Of a stretch of 64,000 nt of DNA, positions 45,199 to 55,131 are shown piece after piece. The stretch comes from Papiliotrema nemorosa. Taxonomy: Eukaryota > Basidiomycota > Tremellomycetes > Tremellales > Rhynchogastremaceae. How positions within the stretch are numbered: position 1 is the stretch's first letter; each line of letters starts with the position of its first letter. The position numbers were made by a program, and so were the translations under genes. Location of the stretch: contig JASKOT010000005.1 in the NCBI GenBank assembly GCA_032158125.1, positions 62,001 through 126,000 of the forward strand. The letters are read 5' to 3'. The notes under the pieces were generated by a model, which ran no database searches, was not told the DNA's origin, and saw only the letters and a program-made list of their open reading frames with translations.

Positions 45199-48097
45199 TT
45201 ACTCTTCCTGGAACCCGTTCTCGTACTGCTGCCAGATTTGATTAGTGTTATAATCCGTACACTTGTAGGTCTGTACGGTCGCCCAATTCTCAAACACCCC
45301 ATCTCGGAGGTCAAGACATTGACCTTGATCTTTCACTGCGATCCGGTCGCCTGCGGTATACCACCATGTTTGTTGTGGCAGACCATCATAACACTGCCAG
45401 AGCTTCATACTGATGAAGTTCCCCGGATCTATCCCCTCAGCTTCGGCCGCTGGCTTCTGATATGGGATGACGGGGAAAAGAAGAGGACGTATGACTCACG
45501 TTCACCGGCGTCCAAGCAGTAGTTTGTACCTGCCAAACGAACTTTTGTCTCTCCCTTTTGGATGACCCATTTTTGCGCAGGCGTACCATTACATTCGTAT
45601 AGCTGAACAGGGGAACCGTTGTATCGCCAATCGTATTTGACGTCGAGACATTTGGTCCCTTGCTTGGTGGTATGGTAGATCTCTCGACCTTTGTCTTGGC
45701 CGGCTGGAGGAGTTCCGGCTCCTGGGTTGCCTGTGTCTGGTGAGCCGGTGCCGGGGTTTCCATTACCAGGCGTACCAGTACCAGGTGTACCAGTACCAGG
45801 CGTGCCAGTACCAGGTGTACCAGAGCCAGGGTTCTCAGTACCGGGTGTACCCGTGCCCGGTGAACCGGTGCCAGGATTAGCAGTACCAGGTGTACCGGTA
45901 CCAGGTGTTCCAGATCCAGGTGTACCGGAGCCGGGATTTTCAGTACCAGGAGTTCCAGTCCCAGATGTCCCGGTTCCTGGAGTACCGGTTCCTGGGGTTC
46001 CGGTGCCATCCTGAGATGGGGGCTGAACACTCGGCCGGTCCACGTTCTCAGTGTCTACCGCCACTCGAATATCCACATTGGCATCTGGGATACTCTTCGC
46101 GAGATCTTCATCTGGTGTAGCGGGCACTGAGCAAATCGCCTTGAGCTCTTTTCACCTCAGCTCCTTCACATCTCTTTCACGGGTGGCGGGAGGGCTCACC
46201 GTTGATCAGATTGGGTCGTTGACCGAGGATACTTCTCTTCCGGTGAGTCTCTGTAGCTCGAAGCGCTTTGAGTCGTTCATATATCGTATCTTTCCGTTTG
46301 AAAGAGATTGGATAGTTGACAGGAACGTTGGTGCAATCCAGCTGCTTTTTGATCCCCTTTCGGAAAAAGTAATATGCGGTGAACATTCTCGCTCGTTGTC
46401 CCTGCAGCTTAGCCTCGGAATCTTAGTTGAGGCTTGACTCTACCACTCACCTGGGTAAACCTCGACTTGGCAGTGACGTAAGACATATAGTTGTGCTGAA
46501 TCTCACTTTCGTCAGAGATTGCACCATTCTTACAAATTGGTTGAACGGGATCGAATCGATTCGCAAAGGCGTGTTGAAATGTGTCCGCGACGTCGTCTGT
46601 CCCACTGCACGGTGCCATGTCCTCTGTTTCGTCGTGTGTGTGGCCGAGGTTCATCCAATGCCCAGCTTCGTGTACCAAAGTTCCATCTCCGTCCCGATCA
46701 GCCCGCTGGAAAGATACTCCGGGAATGGTGTCGAATTTAATCAGGCATCCGTCAACCTGTTGACCAGGGAAGTAACAGTATCCTATTGAAATCAGCGAGA
46801 CGGCCAGTAAAAGGGCTATATACTCACCGAGAGTATCGATCGGCACGTCTTTTGGCGGAGGAGGCTGGACCTGAGTTATACTCTCGACGACGAATACATG
46901 TAGGACGTCCACGCCACCCCATCGATAAGCAGGATTCATCATTGTGTCCGGTGTCAAGGAGCTGGTGTTGTCATTTTCGTTTTGCGTGAAGGCGCGGTAT
47001 TGCTTAGAGGATCAGCTTTGTCTCTATTACCACTCGGTATAAACCCACTGGACCAGCAAATCGGTGGATCCCACCCAATGTCCAGCTGATGTACAGCGGT
47101 TTGTAAGCCGCGTTCATTTCGTCGACTTGAGCTTGGATATTCTCGTCAGTGACATTGTACTGAGAAGTGCAATTGGTCGTGAAAATGTTGAAGTGAATAG
47201 GGATCGACAATCTCTTTGGAACGCAACTGATTACGATGTCACCTTCCGTTCAATACCCTAAGGGCTGTACTCACTATGGCCTCTGGGGCGGTCGAGCGGG
47301 TCGTCCCCCGAAGATCCGCTCACCCACCGAGCGACCTGATCCAAAGACCTTGTTCCACGAAACACCACGCTTGGCGATCGGTGTACCGATATCTTCATAG
47401 TCTCCCAGGCCGCACCACGGCAGCGATACTTTATCCTCTCCATCTAGCGGAATAAGTCCGAGTTGCCACTGGATCGATACCAACTCCACTCACAGATAGG
47501 ATCATTTTTAATAAACTCAGTGTAAAGCTCCAACTCCATAGTCTTCCAAGTCTCGAACTCCTCATCTGTGAACGTGGATGGATCTACCGCAGCAGGTCGG
47601 GGTGTCTCCAAGAGCGTGAAACCGGAAGAAGGAGGATCAAGAATTGGGGTGTAGGGTCCGCAATCCGCTTCGGCGGTGCAGTAATAGTTATCGGTGCCGT
47701 AATCGGGAAGTTCATCTCGACAAGCCGGATAGACGGCTTCGCCATCGGGACATCGGCAGGAAATCCTATCGGAGAAGGGAATATCAGGGCCTTTTAGGAA
47801 AGGCGTGGGTGTGGTTGCGTTGGACGACGTGGTCGGGCTGGAGGAGACGGAAATGGCCGTCGACGTCGCAGCCTCGGAGTTGAAGCCGGAATTCTTTACA
47901 GAGACGTAACTGCTGCTCGACGGTGTGGTTTCGACTGGGGTAGAGAGAACGTCTATGGATGTTGCGACCGGCGACGGGACCGAGGCCGAGACATCGGACG
48001 AAGATAAGTCTGACGCGGGGACGGACGACTCGGAAGCCACATCAGATTGAGCGCAAATCACCGGCAGAACTGCCAGGAGGACAGAGACAAACCTCAT
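45199..48097 (-). CDS. Secreted M43 (pappalysin-like) metallopeptidase with repeat linker and C-terminal ricin-type lectin domain
   Basis: Eight exons on the minus strand. Signal peptide MRFVSVLLAVLPVICAQ, then a Ser/Thr-rich stretch, a Cys-containing region (ISCRCPDGEAVYPAC, NYYCTAEADCG), then the peptidase: IPIHFNIFTTNCTSQYNVTDE, MNPAYRWGGVDVLHVFVV, GYCYFPGQQVDGCLIKFDTIPG, the zinc site HEAGHWMNLGHTH (HExxHxxGxxH) and the Met-turn QHNYMSYV. The domain ends near GQRARMFTAYYFF. After a 60-residue bridge with two possible dibasic sites comes about 20 pentads of G-T-G-T-P type (46015-45695), then a trefoil lectin with KCLDVKYD, AQKWVIQ, TNYCLDAGE, QQTWWYT, QCLDLRDG and NQIWQQYENG. Every join checked (for example G|TG at the peptidase-bridge junction and GAA C|AT inside the lectin) is GT-AG and in frame, so this is one gene. 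The TATA box is at 48137. Confidence 0.88.
45695..46015 (-). repeat. Coding minisatellite, 15-nt period (pentapeptide G-T-G-T-P type)
   Basis: About twenty imperfect 15-nt units encode G-x-x-x-P pentads such as GTGTP, GTENP, GSGTP, GTANP and GTGSP. A longer unit of GTENP-GSGTP with its neighbours appears twice, so part of the array arose by duplication of a larger block. It lies inside the linker exon of the M43-lectin gene. Length is expected to vary between strains. Confidence 0.9.
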
Positions 48098-48136
48098 TAT
48101 GACAGAATGAGGGGAAAGGCAGGGAACAAAACTTGC

Positions 48137-48145
48137 ATATATACA
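48137..48145 (-). promoter_or_regulatory. TATA box of the M43-lectin gene
   Basis: GTATATATG on the minus strand about 40-48 bp upstream of the ATG at 48097. Confidence 0.5.
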
Positions 48146-49200
48146 TAGGATTGGATCCTGGTCTTATACCTTTTGGATTTCTCAACGCGGAATAACTAGT
48201 TGGGGGATGAATGATCTGTGTTTGTTGTTTGGACCTCGAAGAAAACTCGATAATGTAGTCGTACACTGACCCCATAATCGCTTAAAAACTGATCATGAGA
48301 TCACAGAGAGCAGGACCGGGGGTCTTGACCGCTGGTGGCGTGCCTTTGCGGCCGACACCAGCAAGGCAAACAATTGAGATCCCGAGGGGGACATCAACAA
48401 GGTCTTTTCCATGGCGAAGCGTCAGAATGGTAGATGGACCCGAGCGCCATCTTCAAAGGCTGGAGATGTTGAGCGCGGTGATAGAGACGTCTGGTGACTC
48501 TGCACTGAGTCTGAATGGCAGTAGTGGCACAATGTCCGAACACCGCAAGTACGTACTCGTACTCGCGGGCAGAAATGCCAAGAGATCTTGATACTATAAT
48601 GACCATTATCGATTCTTCTGAACCCCCGACTATCTGGCCGGATATCTGGCAGAAGCCTCATGACTAAGCAGCATCACGGGAACTGAATTTTCTTTCCTGC
48701 ATAGCGCCCGCCCTGAAAGAACAGCCGAGAACTGTAGCTTGAGCATCTATTCGCTTCATCCCGATTCACAACGCCACTTGCGGAAACGCACCTCTTTCCG
48801 CCCTTCTCGTCTTCCGCCTTTATCCCCATCCTCGCACAATCATCTAAGCGGTATCAGAGAGTGGGCTTACAGACGTTTCACCCAGAACTGACTTTCCGTG
48901 ACCCTTGTTCCTGGCGGATCCGTAGATCTTGCCATTTGTCATCGTGTTGCTTTCATTGTTGATGGATGGCGTATGCACAGTACATGCAGTGTCTCGTCAG
49001 GCTTGTGATGCTATCCCTCTGGAAATAGCTCTCGCCAAGAACATCTACCTTTTATTCCCTGTCGATAGGTACCATGTCCGGCCTTTGTTGGGCTACTGGC
49101 TGACAGGTTCCGCTCAATGGGTCTGATCCAGGCGGGGGACAAACATTACAATACATGGACAAACTGCGAAACCCGACTCGTTCGTGACTCGGCACCTAGC
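48146..49200. other. 1.05-kb intergenic region
   Basis: Promoter of the M43-lectin gene at its left end and 3' UTR of the large disordered-protein gene at its right end. Open frames are short and unconvincing. No RNA gene recognised. Confidence 0.45.
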
Positions 49201-52200
49201 TCATATAGCCGGCTCAGCGGTATATGGCCTACCTCTCGTTCTACTTCTGATCTGGGCTCCCGTCCTCGACTCCATCCGTCTCTCCATATCTCCTGTTACT
49301 CCCAATTTCGCAAACGGATCGTCCATATTCGAATTCTTAGTTCTAGGTTTCCACATTCCCACATCTTCCGCCGTTGCAACGATATTGACATCTAACGAGG
49401 CGAGAGGGCTTGCTGCGCCAAACCCGACCTGCGGGCTGGGTCGGATCGGGTGCGTTGCGCCGGACAATGTGGCTGGTCTGGCTGCGGCAGTGGCGAAAGG
49501 ATGGGAAGATCGCAGTGTCATACCCCGCTGATCTTCTCCACACCCACCTCTGTCAGCTGCGTTGGGCCGAATAGGGAGTCTAGGCATTGGCTCCGCTGTC
49601 CTAGGTCGGCCCATATTTGTGGCTGTCGGGTGTAGGGCCGATAACGATTTCATTGGGACTAGACCTCTTCTACCTTCAGGATAAGTAGCCGGCTCTGCCG
49701 TGCTGGGTCTTTGTTTGTCCTGCTTCGCCGCCAGCGCGGACAACGATTTCATCGGTTTCAGCGATTTGTGATTTGATTCGATGTTGATGGTTGTTTTTAT
49801 ATTCACATTGGACGGATTTGCCGGAGAAGGCGTATCGAGCCAGTGGTGTTGATTTAGCTGAGCCCTTTTCATATTTGATATCTGAGCACTGGTAATGGTC
49901 GGCACGGGGGTATTTTGCGTGGTGGCAGGAGTGACAGGTCTCGTTCGGTTGAATAATGTCGCCGCCCTTTTTCTCCCCTTTTTCTCCGTGGCAGCCTTGG
50001 ACCCAAACGTCTCGGCGGTCGTAGGTGTTCCAGTCCTACTTCCCACAGCTTTGGCGATCGCCCCAAACGTTCGAGACACGGCATTTGTGGTTCCTGTGAC
50101 GGGTGCAGGCTCGATATCGCAAACAAAGCTCTGAGGGGGTGGTTTACCAATTCGAGGAGGTTTGACTTTTTCAGAGACAATGTTGGGTGTGAGTTGTTTC
50201 TTGAACACGTTGAGGAGGTTCAACTTGAGTGCTCTGTCGGGATTGAAAAATGTCGGCGAGGCGTAAAACGCTAGAGGGATGACTTTCTGCACATGTCAGT
50301 CTGCAGCTTATCGGGTTTACGTTGCTTTGTGTCGCAAAAATGCACCTTTTCGTTTGGTTTGACCTCACCCGTCGATTTCGACGTGCTCTCTTGTACGAGA
50401 TATTCAAACTTCCATTCCACCCGACCCTTATCCTCATACCCATATACCGCATACACTCCAACATCCCGAATCTGTAATGTAGCCCCTCGAGAGATATAGT
50501 CATGCTTCTCATCTTGATCCACGGTGATACGACGAAGTACCGGTAGATGCTCCAAAGCAGCATGATGGAATACCCATTCGGGTCGTTTGCGCTCGTTTGG
50601 TCCCGTGAACTTGACGCATCCAGTTTGTTGGAACATTTCGGGCCTTGAAGGGGATTCGCACCACATGGCCGCTGCTTCTAGAGATTTTATCTCTCTTTCT
50701 CGGTATATTTCCGGTTTTTGAACAGTCTTGTGGTTCATCGTTGTCAATATCTCCCGATGCCCTTCCTATTCCGTCAGCCAAAAGCCTCGTGGTAGATTGC
50801 AACAGAGAATTGAAGAGAGAGTACTCGCCTGATCGATCATCAGCGTCACAGTGGTAGTCTTTGGGACGGAACGTAACGCTTGTCGGACGAGCTCGGGGAA
50901 CGAGTCGACTTTGGGCTTGACATCTACGCTCCCCGTATTTGTCGGTCGAGTCTGATGGAGATCGATACTTTCCATATTGACCTCATTTCCAACTCTCACA
51001 GGGACGGGCGTCTCTGCGCCATGGGTGTATCCTCTTTTCCGTCCAGCGACCGTAGACGCTGCTCTCGTAGACGAGAGGGCCAAATCAGAACGAACAGACG
51101 CGCTGGATACCTTGCTCAGCGATGGGCTGAGCTGCGATCCAGGACGTCTACTCAGTGAAGACTTTGGGGATAGCGGGGAGGCGAAGACGGGCGAGACGCC
51201 ATCGTTCGGTGAAGGCGAATCGTCAAAATGTCCCTGGGTGCGTAGGATATTGGGACTGGCGATCGAGTAGTTGGGAGTGAAAAGCGTAGGAGTAGCGCTC
51301 GGTTCTGATGCTGGAGAATTCGTAGTGCCCACATGAGGTGAAAGAAATGGCACAGGCACGCCGTCCGATCGTGATTGACCGCTTGAGGAACGGGTATGGG
51401 GATCCGCGTCGTCGTCCTGGTGGTCACCATATGCCGAAAGGGTGTATGACCATCCGTCGTCATCCTCAAATATCGACGCCGCGATGATACTATCCCTTCG
51501 TCCTCTTGGCTCCTCGTCGACCGCTGCCGGCATTTGGGTGGGCGAGATTGGGTCTGCATTTCGATGTGGCTTCCCGAATGTATAGTTTGATTCCGCTAAA
51601 GATTGATCACGCTCTAACGACATAGGATCCGGGGCGGAGAATGAGCTGCTGGAACTAGCGAACGATTCTCCGAGTCTCGTATTGGCGCCATTGATGATTG
51701 AGGGGTGCAGGAGGGACCTAGAGGAGCTTGTTGAAGTCACCTCCTGCGAAGTGGCTGTATTGACCCCGAAAACGTTGTCATTGAAGTGGACCAAAACTCG
51801 AACTGGTCGATCTACGGGATCGACATGAGTTCCTGTCCCAATATCAAGCTTCTCGCCGCGAGCACGAGCATTGAACTTAGTCCAAGCAAATGGATCCTCT
51901 CCGACGCCAATTTTGCTGTCACACAGAGGCAATTCTCCCAGTCCTAGACCGGACGGACCCTTCCCACTCTCAGTCGATTGGAACCACTCGATATCGAGCT
52001 CCTCCGGCGCATCGACTTCCACTCTTCTCTCGCCCATATTCCCAATCCCGTTCGAGTCACCTGATTCATCATGCTCACGCCGAGCATTGCTAAATGCCAA
52101 TCGGTGTTTCTCCGCCAGTACGCCAAAATCACCTCGTGCGTCGAATAACAGCGGTATACTGACGTTACTATCTGTCGAGTCTTGCCTTGTCACTCTTAGA

Positions 52201-52697
52201 GGAGGGGTAGAGTCTGCCGTTCTAGGTCGAGCAGATCTTGTTCCAATCGGCATGGTACCATCTACTCCCGAGGCATTCCTGCCTGCCATTCTGACTGAAT
52301 GCGTGTGAATGCTCGACGGTGCTTCCGGGTCATCTCGCCTTTTCTGCGTCACATACATCTTTCCTATCGGTTCCAAAGGCGAGGTGACGAGAGCTGTCCT
52401 CTCCAACGGCGCAAAGTCGAATTCGAACGGATCGTAATCATCTTCGCCTTTCTCCCGTCCATCACTCCGTGCGCTCTTCATACCTCGGCCAGATCCCAAT
52501 CCCGCAGTTATCAGTATCCCGTTATCGTAAAGCTGAGTCCGTGGGGATGGATTGACGCCGAAGAACGGGGTGGTATACGTGTAAAGAGGCGGAGTCGGGG
52601 GGACTTTGACGGGGGAAGGAGCGAGTTTACGCAGACGAGCCGAAGATGGAGATCCCGAGGGAAGTTTAGTGCGATACAGCGGAGGTGGTGTAGGCAT
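49201..52697 (-). CDS. Large mostly disordered protein with a small ordered core, function unknown
   Basis: Three long exons. Exon 1 (52697 to about 50829) encodes about 620 residues rich in S/P/T/R (starts MPTPPPLYRTKLPSGSP) and ends LVRQALRSVPKTTTVTLMIDQ. The donor there reads CAG|GCGAGT, a GC-AG intron; the next exon starts EGHREILTTMNHKTVQKPEIY and holds the ordered core: KSLEAAAMWCESPSRPEMFQ, EWVFHHAALEHLPVLRRIT, YISRGATLQIRDVGVYAVYG and GRVEWKFEYLVQE. After a normal intron (donor near 50343, acceptor near 50289) comes KVIPLAFYASPTFFNPDRAL, then a basic disordered tail. The tail repeats R-P-x-T-A-E-P three times (about 49690, 49590, 49210) and P-M-K-S-L-S-A-L twice; a relative (RPRTADSTP) is in exon 1. 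No enzyme or membrane signature. Family not recognised. Confidence 0.75.
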
Positions 52698-53274
52698 GGT
52701 ACTCGCGTTGAGAGAGAGCAGTATGCGCTGCGGACGGTATTGATTCTGGTGTTTACCAAAGTCGTGGTGAGGACGACGGGGCGGGTGAGGCGCGTACGAG
52801 GTAAATCAGCAAGACAAACCTTGCCAGTTGGTGTGTCAATATAGTACAGTCAGTAGAGAGGGATGAAGATAGAGGTGAGATCGGGTTGGGAGGAAGTGAA
52901 TGTATACATGATGAGGGTTGAATATGGTCTTCGCAACAACGTCGTCGCGGGAGGAGTTGTATGGAAGACTTGACCAATGAGGGGAACGTGAGGGGACAGC
53001 GTAGGAGGCAGGGAGTTTATTGGTTGTTATCGCAATGACAACAAGGTAATACACGATCTGACTGGTCCAGTCGTTATAGAGTGTAATGAGACATGCGCAG
53101 AAAAGTATCGGGTAAGGGGTCATCAGAGACACGGGGTTTGATTGTAACATCCTGCTTATCAGTCCTCCAGGCGGGCTCGGAGGACGATCAAACCTGCCAG
53201 CCTCAATATGACTCTCATATCGTTTCATACAGCGGTCAGGTCGATCTCGAAACGGTCCCGATACTTCGGGTGCC
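52698..53274. other. Region between the large disordered-protein gene and the oxygenase gene
   Basis: 577 bases holding the promoter of the minus-strand gene that starts at 52697 and the 3' UTR of the next minus-strand gene. Open frames here have no signatures. Confidence 0.45.
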
Positions 53275-54869
53275 TCATGAAGCAGCCATGAGGGCGATCA
53301 GGCCTAGTTCCCTGAACGATCAGCGCCAAGTCACCAGCCAAGAGGATCAGTCATGATCGGAAACGATCCGGTTGAAACGAGCGCGACATACTGTTGTACT
53401 TGAGCGCCTACTGGCATTTCCCCGTATTCCTTCTGAGTGCCAAATCGACTTTCAGCTTCCGCCTTGAGTTGCGGTTCAGCCACCAGGAGGTGATCAGGTG
53501 ACAGGTGCCAGAACTGATCATGAGCTCATGGCTTCAAGGCGATCGATGCTCAGCTCACGAAAGTCGAGGAGATTCGGTTGAGTGGTCGATCAGGATGCGA
53601 TGCTTTTCTCTTCTCCATAGTCTGTATCGTCAGCGCAAAGCATCTTGCAGACTTACGTCGAGAGTAGCTTGTGTGCATACAACTTCGTGGAAGCCAGCTG
53701 GATATCAGAATTGTTCTCTCCAGTGCTTAAATTCAGGCCCACCTTTGATGAGACCACCGGTGAACCACTCCAATTGCTTTCCAGCTTGAACGAGCAGACA
53801 CCCTGGTGGTATCCTCACCGGGATCCTTTTTCCAGAGTTTCTGGCCCACACGTGTACTGTGGTAATCAGGCTGATGATACTGCCGAGAAAAGGGGACGTA
53901 CGACCAGGGTATCGCGATTGACCATGAATCGTGAGGAAGTTCAAGTCGGTATGGAATCCCGCAAAGATGCTGTATTGTCAGCCGACGCCTGGGGGACACC
54001 ACGAACGTATCGAGCTTTCCATACTTCTCCAGGTCGGTAGCAGTAGGAGCTAGCAGGTGCGATCTCCGCGTCAGCGGTGCTTGAACACGCGCCCGAGGAT
54101 GAACATACCCATACTTCCCTGCTTCAAGGAACGTGTTCTCTTCCAGTCCTAAGCCAGTAGCCGTCATCCGCGTGACGCCTTCTACCCTGCGACGAGTCAG
54201 AATACTCCAGGAGCACACTCAAATGGAAGGTATGGGTATGCGTGCAAAGGGTACTTACGCCTGCTTCAACAGTACACCCCATTCAGACACCCTATCCTCC
54301 CATACGCCCTTGAAAGCCTTGGGAACGACATTCTCCGCTTCGCTGATAGGGAAAGCACTCTTGTAAGGCGGCTTCTCCGACATGCGATGGAAGAATCTAC
54401 CTCGTCAGCGTAGAGTACATAGAGAAAATATAGATAGGAAGGGGCGAACATACCTGCATTTGGGATCTGCACTGTGCCCAAGCAGGTCTAATGGTCGTTC
54501 TCCTTCTTCTAATTGTTGGATTATACTCTGACATTCCTCGTCTGAACCGCATTTTGGCTTCTCGGTATTCTCCAATGTCACCCCCTAACTATCAATATAC
54601 CATTCGCCATGGATGCAATATGTGAGACATACAACTTGGTATCCCACTTCGGGCCTCTCGTCGACTTTGAGATCCTCCTCTTTCTGGGCAAAGTAGTCTT
54701 CGAAAAGATCTAAGAATCGACTGTTGGCCTCTGGAATCGCCCTCGAGTCCCGGACAATCAGCGCCCCCGTCAAAATGAGCGATTCGGCAGCTTTCGTAGC
54801 TTCCTCTTCTGCGGAAGAGGATGTTGGGTCCGCAAGGTACTTGTCCAAGTCGACTATGGTGATATTCAT
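53275..54869 (-). CDS. 2-oxoglutarate/Fe(II)-dependent oxygenase-like (isopenicillin-N-synthase-like fold)
   Basis: Many-exon gene starting MNITIVDLDKYLADP. Successive segments: ESLILTGALIVRDSRAIPEANSRFLDLFEDYF, then GVTLENTEKPKCGSDEE, a block ending FKGVWEDRVSEWGVLLKQA, then RMTATGLGLEENTFLEAG. The join GAT AC|C ATC across a GTTCGT donor near 54018 gives LDTIFAGFHTDLNFLTIHG, with the metal-binding H-x-D. Then come GKRIPVRIPPGCLLVQAGKQLEWFTGG, AGFHEVVCTQATLD (likely the third ligand His), and RPLNRISSTFFWHLSPDHLL (the R-x-S binding the cosubstrate). The final intron (about 53310-53389) gives the end VGAQVQQELGLIALMAAS; without it the frame stops at 53331 instead. No targeting signal. Substrate unknown. 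Confidence 0.82.
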
Positions 54870-55131
54870 CTTGCTTGTGATCTTGCAGACAGCTCTAGGT
54901 GTGGAGGAGACGATAATAGGAGAAGATCAAGAGAGCTGAAATGGATGGACTGTGGTTTGCCAAGAGAAGATTACCGGACTATACAGTTGCACCACGAGGT
55001 GCGCAAACTGCCCCGCCTTTTCCGGCGACGAGGATGAACACCTGTTCGATGGCATACATGACACCGACAAGCTGAGCAGTGTGAGATGGCTACAAAGAAG
55101 ATCTCAGAGAGCATGTACAAACTTGGTCAAT
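54870..55131 (-). promoter_or_regulatory. Promoter of the oxygenase gene and 3' end of the Lon gene
   Basis: 262 bases between tandem minus-strand genes; no TATA box and no coding frame recognised. Confidence 0.45.

Noticed and set aside
45691..46014. Plus-strand open frame of repeated V-P-G-V-P units resembling elastin-like sequence, opposite the minisatellite
   Set aside because: It is the reverse strand of the G-T-G-T-P coding repeat; repeats of 15 nt leave several frames open. The minus strand joins in frame to the peptidase and lectin exons.
45695..46015. Regular short repeats that could be mistaken for a CRISPR array
   Set aside because: There are no unique spacers, the period is 15 nt, and the organism is a eukaryote.
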